64,000 nucleotides of DNA from the NCBI GenBank assembly GCA_027310575.1, contig DAIDAO010000045.1, positions 1-64,000 of the forward strand, given 5' to 3'. Of the stretch, positions 50,817 through 58,637 are shown piece after piece. The notes below the pieces were generated by a model, which saw only the letters and a program-made list of their open reading frames with translations, ran no database searches and had not been told where the DNA came from. The translations under genes and the position numbers were made by a program. How positions within the stretch are numbered: the stretch's first letter is position 1; every line of letters starts with the position of its first letter. This DNA comes from a bacterium (GTDB lineage: Archaea; Thermoproteota; Nitrososphaeria; Nitrososphaerales; Gagatemarchaeaceae).

Positions 50817-51293
50817 ATGCAACTGTCCGGGAAGGCCGTCACGGTCGCGGCCGTCGCGCTCGCGGCGATCCTCGTCGGCTACACGCTGTATTCCATGAGC
50901 ATCGTCCCGGGGAACGTCGCCTCCACGCCCACGTCCTTCTCCGTCAACGGGAGGACGTACGAGTTCACCTACATCGCCACGACTCAGGCCGAGCGCGAAG
51001 CCGGGCTGATGAACAAGACGATCACGAACACCACGACCATGCTCTTCGCGTTCCCGTCCTTCGGCGAATGGTCGTTCTGGATGTACAACACCTATTCGAG
51101 CCTGGACATGATCTGGGTCAACGGCACCTCCGGCAGGGTCGTCTATCTGGTCACGTCGGCGCAGCCCTGCTTCGACAGAAGCGCATGCGCAGTCTACACG
51201 CCGTCAGCTTCGGCCGACTACGTGATCGAAGCGAAGGCGGGGTTCGCCGCAGCCAACGGGATCGCTGTCGGGACGACCCTCAGCTTCGGCTGA
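50817..51293 (+). CDS. DUF192 family exported protein
   Basis: 158 residues. One N-terminal membrane anchor (VTVAAVALAAILVGYTLYS), then a DUF192 domain: TTQAEREAGLMNKTITNTTTMLFAFPSFGEWSFWMYNTYSSLDMIWVN and ADYVIEAKAGFAAANGIAVGTTLSF. The family is exported in many prokaryotes; its function is unknown. Two cysteines (PCFDRSACA) may form a disulfide. Confidence 0.88.
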   Translation: MQLSGKAVTVAAVALAAILVGYTLYSMSIVPGNVASTPTSFSVNGRTYEFTYIATTQAEREAGLMNKTITNTTTMLFAFPSFGEWSFWMYNTYSSLDMIWVNGTSGRVVYLVTSAQPCFDRSACAVYTPSASADYVIEAKAGFAAANGIAVGTTLSFG

Positions 51294-51375
51294 CCGCGCT
51301 TCGAGCCGCTTCTCACAATCGTCTACTTACTTTGACCACACCTGCTTTTGCCCCCGGCGGAGCCCTTCGTCGGGC

Positions 51376-51687
51376 ATGCAGGCAGCCCCCAAGCCGCCGA
51401 TGACGCGCGCCCAGAAGCTGCGGTGGTACGCCGGCCAGCTGATGGCGGACGCAGCCAGCGACGAGAAGTCCGGGGACTCCGAGAGTGCGATATCGCGCTA
51501 CCTCCAGGCAGCCGACATCCTGCTCCTCCTTGCCAAGGTCGAAGAGAGCTACACAGCCTGGAAGTACTACACCGACACCGCCGCCCAGTGCCAGCAGAAG
51601 GCCCGGAGGCTGATTGCCCTGGCCCCGAAGGATGACGCTCCGCCCCGTCCGCAGGTGCAGCCGTCGGGCGCCGCCCCGCCTTCTTAA
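51376..51687 (+). CDS. MIT-domain-like small protein
   Basis: 103 residues: AQKLRWYAGQLMADAASDEKSGDSESAISRYLQAADILLLLAKVEESYTAWKYYTDTAAQCQQKARRLI matches the three-helix MIT pattern (a D..G...A...Y..A helix and a KA..L final helix); a Pro-rich tail follows. MIT domains recruit Vps4/CdvC to ESCRT-III tails. A stand-alone copy may be an adaptor; a TPR-like fold cannot be excluded. Confidence 0.5.
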   Translation: MQAAPKPPMTRAQKLRWYAGQLMADAASDEKSGDSESAISRYLQAADILLLLAKVEESYTAWKYYTDTAAQCQQKARRLIALAPKDDAPPRPQVQPSGAAPPS

Positions 51688-51691
51688 TATA
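51684..51691 (+). promoter_or_regulatory. TATA-like box for the CBS protein
   Basis: TTAATATA centred 29 bases before the ATG at 51716; overlaps the stop region of the MIT-like gene. Confidence 0.6.
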
Positions 51692-51715
51692 CCACGGACC
51701 GCAAATTCGCACTGC

Positions 51716-52228
51716 ATGACGAGGTGGGAGTGCTATCGTTGCGGCCACATCTTCGAGGGCGAGAACACCCCCGACGAGTGCCCTAACTGCCACTACTCCC
51801 TGACGTTCTGGATCGAAGCCTCGGAGGCCAAGGTTCCGACGGTCAGGAGCTTCGTCAAGTCCGACCCTCTGATGATAGACGCGAACGAGTCGGTCCTGAG
51901 GGCCGCCCAGATGATGAGGGAGAAGAAGAGCGGCAACATCCTCGTGCTCATCAACGGCGAGCCGAAAGGGATCCTGACCGAGCGCGACGTCCTCTACAGG
52001 GTCGCCGCAGACGACCTCGTCTCGTCCACTATCCCCGTGAGGAAGATCATGACCTCCCCGATGATATCCGTGGAGGCAGACGCCCCGCTCGCCGAGGGGG
52101 TCCAGCTGATGGCGAAGCACAGGATCAGGACGGTCTTCGTCACCGACCATGGGAAGCCTCTGGGGCTGCTCAACATGAGGGCGATCGTCGGCGACCAGTT
52201 CAAGGTCGCCAAGAGCTTGGAGTCCTGA
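51716..52228 (+). CDS. CBS-pair protein with N-terminal rubredoxin-like zinc ribbon
   Basis: 170 residues. Residues 4-25: CYRCGHIFEGENTPDECPNC, a rubredoxin-like knuckle pair. Residues 40-165: two CBS repeats (VKSDPLMIDANESVLRAAQMMREKKSGNILVLINGEPKGILTERDVL and MTSPMISVEADAPLAEGVQLMAKHRIRTVFVTDHGKPLGLLNMRAIV) that bind adenosyl ligands. Likely an energy sensor. Confidence 0.88.
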   Translation: MTRWECYRCGHIFEGENTPDECPNCHYSLTFWIEASEAKVPTVRSFVKSDPLMIDANESVLRAAQMMREKKSGNILVLINGEPKGILTERDVLYRVAADDLVSSTIPVRKIMTSPMISVEADAPLAEGVQLMAKHRIRTVFVTDHGKPLGLLNMRAIVGDQFKVAKSLES

Positions 52229-52243
52229 CTCTTCGGAGTCATC

Positions 52244-52690
52244 ATGTCGAAGCAGGGGCCGGTTCAGTCCACGAGAACCGTGCTGTTCGTCTGCGTGGAA
52301 AACACCTTCAGGAGCGTCCTCTCGGAAGCGCTGTTCAATTCGAGGGCGCCCCCGGGCTGGCGTGCGGAGAGCGCGGGCGTGACCCCGGCTGGAGCCGTGA
52401 ACCCGAACGTGCGCGGGCTTCTTGGCGAGCTGGGCATCGTCTCGGGCGAGAGGACGCCGAGGCTGGTCACCCCTGACCTCGTCGCGAAGGCCTCCAGGGT
52501 GGTGACATTCGGTTGCCTGGACAGGTGCCCCCCCGGGGCAGAGGGGAAGGCGGAAGACTGGCCGGTCCCAGGGGCGACTGGGAAGACGTTCGACGAGCTG
52601 CGGGCGATCAGAGACGGGATGTCGGTGCGGGTCGACAACCTCATCAGACAGCGCTGCGCGCCGTTCGGGAGCGCGAACGAGCGGGGGTGA
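52244..52690 (+). CDS. arsC: Arsenate reductase-like low-molecular-weight phosphatase
   Basis: 148 residues. P-loop CVENTFRS (Cx5RS) with a preceding TVLFV strand is the LMW phosphatase/ArsC active site. The redox pair expected for thioredoxin-coupled ArsC appears as GCLDRCPP near residue 88, and EDWPVPGATG supplies the general acid Asp. Reduces arsenate to arsenite or dephosphorylates protein tyrosine. Located 15 bases after the CBS gene. No ars pump gene in the window. Confidence 0.82.
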   Translation: MSKQGPVQSTRTVLFVCVENTFRSVLSEALFNSRAPPGWRAESAGVTPAGAVNPNVRGLLGELGIVSGERTPRLVTPDLVAKASRVVTFGCLDRCPPGAEGKAEDWPVPGATGKTFDELRAIRDGMSVRVDNLIRQRCAPFGSANERG

Positions 52691-52702
52691 AGACATCCTT
52701 CA

Positions 52703-53068
52703 ATGGCTGCGCCAGAAGTCGAAGTCCTCAGGGGCGAGCTCCTGAAGGCCGCGCGGGCACGGGGGACGATGGCATACGGCGAGCTGATGAAGATCATGGG
52801 GGTCTCGAGGGGGAGGCCGCTCTTCGACGCCATAGTCGCTGTGGACAGGGCAGAGCACGCCCGTGGCGCGCCTGGTTTCGCGGCAATAATCGTCCGCAAG
52901 GACACGGGCTTCCCTGGAGGGGGGTTCTTCTGCGACGACGACCTCCCTGCGTCCCTGCGGAGGCCCTTCTCGCGCGCCAACGACCCGAAGCTCTCGGCGG
53001 CTGAAATGAACTACGTCAAGGATGCCCAGAAGAAGATCTGGGACTACTATTCGAACGCCGGAGCCTGA
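52703..53068 (+). CDS. Hypothetical protein with PGGGFF motif
   Basis: 121 residues: VEVLRGELLKAARARGTMAYGELMKIMGVSRGRPLFDAIVAVDRAEHARGAPGFAAIIVRKDTGFPGGGFFCDD. The TYGEL-helix and PG.GFF turn resemble a small domain seen in many bacterial and archaeal unknown proteins; function unknown. Starts 12 bases after the arsC stop and overlaps the convergent pyrF stop by 22 bases. Confidence 0.65.
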   Translation: MAAPEVEVLRGELLKAARARGTMAYGELMKIMGVSRGRPLFDAIVAVDRAEHARGAPGFAAIIVRKDTGFPGGGFFCDDDLPASLRRPFSRANDPKLSAAEMNYVKDAQKKIWDYYSNAGA

Positions 53069-53796
53069 GCCATCCGTCCCCTGAGGTCTCTCAGTGCTTT
53101 CGCCGGGTCAGGTGATTCGGTCACCGACCTCCCCACTATGACGAAGTCAGCTCCCCCTCCTGCGCCCGAGGCTGCGTCCCCTCCCTGCGGGCCTATCCCC
53201 GGGGAGAAGATCAGGCAGTCCTTCCCGACGATCCTCCGGGTCTCGGCGATCTTGTCGAGCGTCTTCGCAGACACTACGACGCCGTCCGCGCCCCAGTCCC
53301 TCGCCCTGGCCGCGAACGTCCTGTAGAGGGGAACCCCCTTCTCGTCGCTCAGCCCATAGCCTTCCCCCGCCCCCCTGTGGCTCATGTACACCAGAAGGAT
53401 GACCCCGCCTCCGTCGATGTGCATCCGTTCGATCACCTTCCCAAGCCCTTCTTCGCGGCCGACGAAGGGGTTCGCTATCACCGCGTCGAAGCCGAAAGCG
53501 AGGAGGGAGTCCACGACGTTGAGGTTCGTCGACTCGATGTCGTTCAGCTTCAGGTCTGCAATCAGCGGCAGCCCCTCCCCCTTGCAGGCGTCTATCACCC
53601 CCCTGATGCCGCTGAGGCCGTACGGCAGCAGGAGGTGATGGTTCACCTTGACCGCGGCCACGGCTCCTTTGGTGGCTGAAAGGACCCTCTCAGCCCGGGC
53701 CAGCCTCGCGTCGTACGGGTCCGAGAAGTCGAGCGCGAGCACTACCCTGCTGTCGTTCTTCTTCGCAGACCGCAACATCCTCTCCCTGAACTTCAA
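53047..53796 (-). CDS. pyrF: Orotidine 5-phosphate decarboxylase
   Basis: 249 residues. RVVLALDFSDPYDA at the barrel start, the catalytic LIADLKLNDIESTN (DxKxxD-type set), DAVIANPFVG, and the phosphate loop FSPGIGPQGG. It decarboxylates OMP to UMP, the last step of pyrimidine biosynthesis. Its start overlaps the pyrD stop by four bases. The order pyrE-pyrD-pyrF reads right to left. Confidence 0.95.
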   Translation of the reverse strand: MKFRERMLRSAKKNDSRVVLALDFSDPYDARLARAERVLSATKGAVAAVKVNHHLLLPYGLSGIRGVIDACKGEGLPLIADLKLNDIESTNLNVVDSLLAFGFDAVIANPFVGREEGLGKVIERMHIDGGGVILLVYMSHRGAGEGYGLSDEKGVPLYRTFAARARDWGADGVVVSAKTLDKIAETRRIVGKDCLIFSPGIGPQGGDAASGAGGGADFVIVGRSVTESPDPAKALRDLRGRMAQAPAFE

Positions 53797-54728
53797 GGCG
53801 TGCCCCCGCTGAAACCGCCCCGGTGCGCCGCGCCGACCATGTCAGCCAACTTTGCGAGCCCCTTCCTCTCCATGTAAGAGAGTATCCCCACGTTGACCTC
53901 ATTGAAGGTATCGAACCTCCTGACCGTGGCAGTCCCGAGCTGCACCGCGTCCGCACCTGCGAGGAAGAACTGCACCGCGTCCTCCCACCTGGCGACGCCG
54001 CCGCACCCCATTATCGGCACGTCTAGCTCCTCCCTCAGCTCGTAGACGCAGCGCAGGGCGACAGGCCTCATCGCCCCTCCCGACAGCCCGCCGTAGCCGT
54101 TGGACAGCGCAGGCCTGCCGGACTCCACGTCGACGGGGAATGCCCTGACCGTGTTCACTGCGGTCAGCCCGTCTGCCCCCGCGTCCACCGCGGCTCTGCC
54201 TACCTCGACCAGCCGCTCGGTGTTGGGGGAGAGCTTGGCGAAGACGGGCTTCCTCGTGCTCCTCTTGACCGCCTTCGTCACCCTGGCCACCAGCTCCGGG
54301 CTGTGGCCTATCTCCGTCCCCACCCCAGCCACGTGGGGGCAGCTGAGGTTCAGCTCGTAGGCCGCGAAGTCGTTGCCATCGAGGGTCTTGGCCACCCGCT
54401 CGAACTCCCTCTCGTCCCCCCCGAAGATCGAAACTATGACCGGGAGCCCCCTGCCCCTGATCTCGGCCAGCTCCTCCGAGAACCTCTCCGCCCCGGGGTT
54501 CGGCAGCCCCGCGGCGTTGACCATCCCGGCTTCCACTTCGACGAGGGTGGGCTCGGGGTATCCCTCCCTCGGGACAGCGCCTATCGACTTCGTGACTGCC
54601 CCTCCTGCCCCGACCCTCAGCGCCCCCAGCACCTTGGCGAGGGAGCTCCCGTGGACCCCCGAGGCCAGAACGGTCGGGTTGGACAGGTGCAAACCCCCCA
54701 TTTCCACAGCGATTGCATCCACGCTCAA
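53793..54728 (-). CDS. pyrD: Dihydroorotate dehydrogenase, type 1B-like
   Basis: 311 residues. FMN barrel with NPTVLASGVHGSS, AYELNLSCPHV (catalytic Cys), FAKLSPNTERL, TAVNTVRAFPVD, GYGGLSGGAMRPVALR, IMGCGGVARWEDAVQFFLAGADAVQLGT. The Cys base is typical of class 1B, which uses NAD via a PyrK partner; no pyrK is adjacent, so the electron acceptor is uncertain. Overlaps pyrE and pyrF by four bases each. Confidence 0.94.
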   Translation of the reverse strand: MSVDAIAVEMGGLHLSNPTVLASGVHGSSLAKVLGALRVGAGGAVTKSIGAVPREGYPEPTLVEVEAGMVNAAGLPNPGAERFSEELAEIRGRGLPVIVSIFGGDEREFERVAKTLDGNDFAAYELNLSCPHVAGVGTEIGHSPELVARVTKAVKRSTRKPVFAKLSPNTERLVEVGRAAVDAGADGLTAVNTVRAFPVDVESGRPALSNGYGGLSGGAMRPVALRCVYELREELDVPIMGCGGVARWEDAVQFFLAGADAVQLGTATVRRFDTFNEVNVGILSYMERKGLAKLADMVGAAHRGGFSGGTP

Positions 54729-55348
54729 CTCCTTCCCCCCTCCATCTGCTTGACGACCGCCTGGTAGTCCTGCTTCGTGACCTTCTTCTTCTCATAGAGC
54801 GTCTCGACCAGCTCCTTGACGTCGATGAAAGAGGCGAGCTTCACCCCCGAGCGCGCGAGGTTCGCCTTCCCCCCTTCGAGCCTGTCCACCAGCACGAGGG
54901 CGTCATCGGCGACGCACCCGGCCCTTCTCAGCGCCTCGACCGCTGACAAGATGCTCCCGCCAGTGGTGACCAGGTCGTCGACGACCAGGGCGCGCCACCC
55001 TGGCCGGACCGCGCCCTCGACGAGCTTCGCGAGGCCGTGCCCCTTCTCCTCCCTCCTCACATAGACCATCGGCTTCCCCAGCAGGTACGCAAGCAGGGAC
55101 GAGATCGTCACCCCTGCGGTCGCCACGCCGGCGACCACGTCGAAGTCCTTCTCTCCCATCTCCTTCACCTCGGCCAGGTACGCGGAAATCGCCAGCCTAT
55201 AGGCCTCGGGGTCGCTGGGCACCACCCTGAGGTCCAGATAGTATGAGCTCGACCTGCCGCTCGCAAGGGTGAACTTCCCGAACCTGAGGGCACCGATGCG
55301 GAAGAGCGCCTCGGCAAGGGCCAGCCTGCCGCTGACGGTCTCAGACAT
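54725..55348 (-). CDS. pyrE: Orotate phosphoribosyltransferase
   Basis: 207 residues. FGKFTLASGRSSSYYLDLRVV substrate loop, DVVAGVATAGVTISSLLAYLLG, and the PRPP motif ALVVDDLVTTGGSILSAVEAL. It makes OMP from orotate and PRPP. First gene of the pyrEDF set; its stop overlaps the pyrD start by four bases. The C-terminal LVETLYEKKKVTKQDYQAVVKQM helix is longer than in bacterial PyrE. Confidence 0.94.
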   Translation of the reverse strand: MSETVSGRLALAEALFRIGALRFGKFTLASGRSSSYYLDLRVVPSDPEAYRLAISAYLAEVKEMGEKDFDVVAGVATAGVTISSLLAYLLGKPMVYVRREEKGHGLAKLVEGAVRPGWRALVVDDLVTTGGSILSAVEALRRAGCVADDALVLVDRLEGGKANLARSGVKLASFIDVKELVETLYEKKKVTKQDYQAVVKQMEGGRS

Positions 55349-55409
55349 CGAGAAGCCGCCCCTGAAGTCGGGTTTAAGCCTTGAACGTCTCGGTTGCTGC
55401 GGTCCCCGT

Positions 55410-56069
55410 CTACCCTTGATTCACCACGTCTTGGCCGAGCGCCCTCTTGACCTCGATGTCCTCCACCTGTCCGAAGTCCCTGTAGAACTCGCCTATCGCG
55501 AGGAATGGCCCCGGGGTCTGGAGGCACACGACCCTCGTCCCGTCCTCTGCCAGGGTCTCGACGGCGTCCCTCGGGGCTACGGGCACGGCGACCACGATCT
55601 CCTTCGGCTTCCTCTTCTTCACCGACATCACGGCCGCGCCAACAGAGCTCCCTGTCGCGATCCCGTCGTCCACTATCAGGACGACCTTCCCGTCGAGTTC
55701 GGGGTAGGGCGCGTCCCCCCTGAGCCTCTGCATCCTGTCCCTCACCTCCTCCCTCTTCTTCCTGATCTGGTCGTCGAGGTATTCGGGGGTCGCTCCGAGG
55801 GACGCTGCAGCCTGCCTGTCCATGATGACGTCCCCTTCCTGAGTCACCGCCCCGAGCGCGAATTCAGGCTCCCCGGGCGCCTCGATCTTCCTCGTCACCA
55901 CTATGTCCAGGGGAGCCCCCAGTCCCTTCGCGACCTCGTTCGCGACTATCACCCCGCCTCGCGGGATTCCTAGGACCACCACGTCCTTCCCTCTGAACCC
56001 CTTCAGGGCCTCCGCCAGCTTCCTGCCCGCCTCCACTCTGTCTTTGAAGATCAAGGGATCCCCGCCCAC
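55410..56069 (-). CDS. Phosphoribosyltransferase-domain protein
   Basis: 219 residues. FKDRVEAGRKLAEALKGFRGKDVVVLGIPRGGVIVANEVAKGLGAPLDIVVTRKI and the PRPP-binding KVVLIVDDGIATGSSVGAAVMSVKKRK mark a type I PRTase of the COG1926 kind, often next to other stress genes and sometimes a predicted phosphoribosyl hydrolase. Substrate unknown. It precedes pyrE by 61 bases in the same direction. Confidence 0.85.
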   Translation of the reverse strand: MGGDPLIFKDRVEAGRKLAEALKGFRGKDVVVLGIPRGGVIVANEVAKGLGAPLDIVVTRKIEAPGEPEFALGAVTQEGDVIMDRQAAASLGATPEYLDDQIRKKREEVRDRMQRLRGDAPYPELDGKVVLIVDDGIATGSSVGAAVMSVKKRKPKEIVVAVPVAPRDAVETLAEDGTRVVCLQTPGPFLAIGEFYRDFGQVEDIEVKRALGQDVVNQG

Positions 56070-56132
56070 GGTCGCACCGGGTGATATTTGGCTGATAACT
56101 TAAAGCGAGCTACCTGCGCCAGAATTCCTGTC

Positions 56133-56507
56133 ATGGCTGTAAAGCCCGCCGGAACCGTCAAGCCCCAGAGGGTCGACAGGGCGGTCAAGACCCAGATCGA
56201 GTGGCTCGTGGACAGGCACGACGGGGCCCCGAACTTCGAGATGCGGAGGTTCACGATCAAGCCTGGGGGGAGCATCCCCAAACACTACCACCCGGACGTC
56301 GAACACGAGCAGTACGTCCTCAAGGGGAGGTACAAGGTCGGCATCGGGGACGAGGTCCACGTCGTGAAGGCTGGGGACTCTATCTACATCCCAAAGGGGA
56401 CGCCTCACTGGTACAGGAACACGGGGAGGGGCAACGCAGAGTTCATCTGCATCGTCCCGAAGAAAGAGCAGTACGACTCCATCTACGTAGAGGCGGAGAG
56501 CTGCTGA
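56133..56507 (+). CDS. Cupin-domain protein
   Basis: 124 residues. Cupin motif 1 GGSIPKHYHPDVEHEQYVLKGRYKVGIG with three metal ligands (H, H, E) and motif 2 VHVVKAGDSIYIPKGTPHWYRNTG. Single-domain cupins of this type bind metal and act as isomerases or dioxygenases; substrate unknown. The track's 15-residue extension from a TTG overlaps the promoter region. Confidence 0.88.
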   Translation: MAVKPAGTVKPQRVDRAVKTQIEWLVDRHDGAPNFEMRRFTIKPGGSIPKHYHPDVEHEQYVLKGRYKVGIGDEVHVVKAGDSIYIPKGTPHWYRNTGRGNAEFICIVPKKEQYDSIYVEAESC

Positions 56508-56517
56508 ACCCAGGGCG

Positions 56518-56916
56518 TCACTGAACCCTGGGGAACCTTGCCAGGGGTGCGCTCGGGCCGACGACCCAGACCTCCCACTCGCCCCTGATCTTCATGTCGA
56601 CCGAACCCAGCCTCCCCTGCGGCACCGCGAGTATCCTCCTCACTGAGCCCGTCCTGAAGAGGTAGGGCTGGAACCAGACGCTCGAATGGCGCTTCGCGCC
56701 GAGCCTCTTCATGTTGGGACGGGTCTCGCACTCCACGAGGACTATCTCCTCAGCCCCTCCCTTGGACCTGTAGCCGAGGAGGTCTGGCCTGTACGAAGAC
56801 CACGACACCTTCTCCCCGGGAGGGAAGAGCGGCTCTTCGATCACAGCGTAGTCCTCCCTTTCCAGCTCCCCCCTGACTACGGCCTTCATCGAACGGTGGA
56901 CGGGAGACTCTGCCAC
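56518..56916 (-). CDS. PD-(D/E)XK-like protein, predicted nuclease fold
   Basis: 132 residues. The order E (DYAVIEEPLF), D (SYRPDLLGYR) and E-x-E (IVLVECETRPNMKRL) on successive strands is the PD-(D/E)XK endonuclease core, followed by a strand-helix with RRILAVPQGR. No DNA-binding accessory domain and no methylase or partner nearby. It converges on the cupin gene, with 10 bases between stops. The nuclease role is inference. Confidence 0.45.
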   Translation of the reverse strand: MAESPVHRSMKAVVRGELEREDYAVIEEPLFPPGEKVSWSSYRPDLLGYRSKGGAEEIVLVECETRPNMKRLGAKRHSSVWFQPYLFRTGSVRRILAVPQGRLGSVDMKIRGEWEVWVVGPSAPLARFPRVQ

Positions 56917-57128
56917 GTCCGACCTGGCGCGCGCATCCGATTTGTCTCTTGGGATGGGCCAAAGTGGACCAGGGAGTCAAAGGTTTCCAGACGCGGGCAT
57001 GACCAATCAAATTGCGGCGGCCCTGGCGCGGAATCTTCTCGGCCGTGATACGGTGGTCAACAGAAAATTCGTTCTTTGTCAGCAACTAAAGCCAAGCTAG
57101 CATAACATGCTCGCGAACCAGTATGGTG
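56917..57128. other. Left part of a long gene-free gap
   Basis: 212 bases with no credible gene. The left edge carries the promoter region of the minus-strand PD-(D/E)XK-like gene. GCATAACA (57100-57107) is a TATA-like box for the RNA candidate to the right. Confidence 0.5.
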
Positions 57129-57470
57129 GTAGCTCTCTCGCTGTTGGCTCTGCCGACGGCCTGGGGTGCAGTCCGAGTCGACGCCGGTTACGCGCGAGGT
57201 CGGGAATATTCCGGGCTGCCCCTCGGTCAGAGGCAGAGTCTTGTGCCCGCCAGAGCCCGGTGCGGTCGGACGACCGCGCCTCGGGAAGGTGGAGAAGCGC
57301 AAGCGGGGGGTGGAGACGCACGAAGGAGGAGGTACGCAGGAGGGCGGAGAACCCTTCTTCGTCCGAGCGAGGTGTGGAGCTCCATGCTTAGCACCGGACA
57401 CGGACGGCGAAGTGTTCGAACCCCGAAGGTGCACCGAATCCCGAAGGCGGCTCAACACCCGAGTGCGATT
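57129..57470 (+). ncRNA. Candidate structured RNA, about 340 nt
   Basis: No reading frame gives a protein-like product, though high GC leaves several frames open. A TATA-like GCATAACA lies about 27 bases upstream. The two ends can pair: CTCG/CGAG, TGTTG/CAACA and TGCC/GGCGG between 57137-57154 and 57446-57463. Inside are a perfect stem GCGGTC-GGAC-GACCGC (57262-57277) closed by CCCG/CGGG, a GCAA-type small hairpin, and a stem CTTCG/CGAAG plus TCCG/CGGA enclosing GGTG/CACC. Loops are purine-rich, as in stable RNAs. Length fits RNase P or SRP RNA, but their hallmark sequences were not found, so the identity is open. Confidence 0.42.
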
Positions 57471-57581
57471 CGAAACCGGAACGAGGCGTGGAAGGAAGAT
57501 CGCATCTGACGCTGATGGGCAGACGAAAACAGCGAGGGGCGGCTTTGTCCTTAACTAGACGCCTCCTGACGGGGTCTTATC
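57471..57581. other. Right part of the gap, promoter of the FKBP gene
   Basis: 111 bases without a gene. CCTTAACTAG (57550-57559) lies about 28 bases before the TTG at 57582. Confidence 0.5.
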
Positions 57582-57914
57582 TTGAGCGAAGTCACTGCCC
57601 AGAACGGGGACACCGTGTCCGTCCACTACCTCGGCAAGTTCCCAGGCGGAAAGGTGTTCGACACGAGCATGAAAGCGGAAGCGATGAAGTCAGGGCTGTA
57701 CAACCCTGCCCGCGACTACAAGCCCCTGCAGGTCGTCCTGGGGCAGCACCAGGTCATCAGCGGCTTCGAGGAGGCCCTCGTCGGGATGAAGATCAACGAG
57801 ACCAAGGAGATAACCCTCCCGCCCGAGAAGGCCTACGGAAAGTCAGGAAGGCATCCCATGGCCGGGAAGACGCTTCAGTTCAGGCTGCTCGTCACGAACA
57901 TCAAGAGACCCTAG
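57582..57914 (+). CDS. FKBP-type peptidyl-prolyl isomerase
   Basis: 110 residues from a TTG. FKBP core: NGDTVSVHYLGKFPGGKVFDTS, PLQVVLGQHQVISGFEEALVGMKINETKEITLPPEKAYG, LQFRLLVTNIKRP. It accelerates proline cis/trans folding in the cytosol. The IF (insert-in-flap) chaperone domain of larger archaeal FKBPs is absent. Overlaps the convergent CGNR gene by 14 bases. Confidence 0.92.
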   Translation: MSEVTAQNGDTVSVHYLGKFPGGKVFDTSMKAEAMKSGLYNPARDYKPLQVVLGQHQVISGFEEALVGMKINETKEITLPPEKAYGKSGRHPMAGKTLQFRLLVTNIKRP

Positions 57915-58536
57915 AAGCATGGGAATGGGCCCGCTCGTGCCTTTCGTACCAAGCCCTCACCTTGGCCCTGTTGCCGCACCCCGTCGAGCTGCACCACTTC
58001 TTGGTCCCGCTTCTCGTCTCGTCTAGGAAGACCCAGCCGCACCCCTCCTCTTCGTTGGCGCACTCCCTGACCCTCCCCAGCTGATCCGAAGTCAGGAGGT
58101 CGGCCGCGGATTTCGCGATCGGCCAGAGCATCCTACCCTCCGCTCCCTTGCCGGGGACCGTCGCCCATCCGTACTCTTCGCCTGTCCTTATGATGCTCGA
58201 CGAGACCGGATAGTCAGATAGGAACCTGTTGAGGATGCCGACGTCTTCTACGCTCGGGTGCTCGTCATGAGCCACAGCCGAGAAGATCCTGTATATCGTC
58301 TCTCGAAGCTGGAGCGCCTTCCGGAGCGCGCTTTCCTCGGCATGCTCCTCCCTCGCCCTCCTCAGAATCGATGGCGCCTCGTCGCTGGGGATTATGCCCT
58401 TCTTGATGCTCCAGTCAACCAGGGAGCTGAACGTCGCGAGGCTGTCCGCCCGCTTCTCCCCGTTCCTCCAGTCCACCGTATTCGAGAAGTCAAGACCGAG
58501 TTCTAGGCTGGGGTTCTCGTCCACGGTTCTCGCCAT
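57901..58536 (-). CDS. CGNR zinc-finger (ABATE-domain) regulator
   Basis: 211 residues. N-terminal ABATE-like helical domain (ELGLDFSNTVDWRNGEKRADSLATFSSLVDWSIKKGIIP) and a C-terminal CGNR finger: CANEEEGCGWVFLDETRSGTKKWCSSTGCGNRAKVRAWYERH. Such proteins are stress-responsive transcription regulators in soil bacteria. TTATATTAAC is 27 bases before the ATG at 58536. A 14-base palindrome between this gene and the divergent operon is a candidate operator. A CGNR gene in archaea suggests transfer from bacteria (inference). Confidence 0.88.
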   Translation of the reverse strand: MARTVDENPSLELGLDFSNTVDWRNGEKRADSLATFSSLVDWSIKKGIIPSDEAPSILRRAREEHAEESALRKALQLRETIYRIFSAVAHDEHPSVEDVGILNRFLSDYPVSSSIIRTGEEYGWATVPGKGAEGRMLWPIAKSAADLLTSDQLGRVRECANEEEGCGWVFLDETRSGTKKWCSSTGCGNRAKVRAWYERHERAHSHASRVS

Positions 58537-58556
58537 CACTTTCGCGCTCCCCTGTG

Positions 58557-58620
58557 TGTTATATTAACCTAACTACCAAACATCGCTTAACTAGTTAAGA
58601 CATAAATACCTAACCAACTA
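58557..58620. promoter_or_regulatory. Divergent promoter with palindromic operator candidate
   Basis: Minus-strand TATA region TTATATTAAC (58558-58567), perfect 14-base palindrome CTTAACTAGTTAAG (58586-58599), then plus-strand CATAAATACC (58601-58610) about 33 bases before the ATG at 58638. CCTAAC-type repeats (58568-58573, 58609-58614) flank the palindrome. This A/T-rich 60-base island stands out from its GC-rich surroundings. Confidence 0.6.
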
Positions 58621-58637
58621 ACCCCCTGACGGTCGTT

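Noticed and set aside
57129-57470. Assignment as RNase P or SRP RNA
   Set aside because: The expected GAGGAAAGUCC (RNase P) and GGAAGG..AGCAGC (SRP) elements were not found, so only a generic ncRNA call is made.
57400-57480. tRNA-like T-loop (GTTCGAACC)
   Set aside because: The surrounding bases do not form a T-stem or a cloverleaf on either strand.
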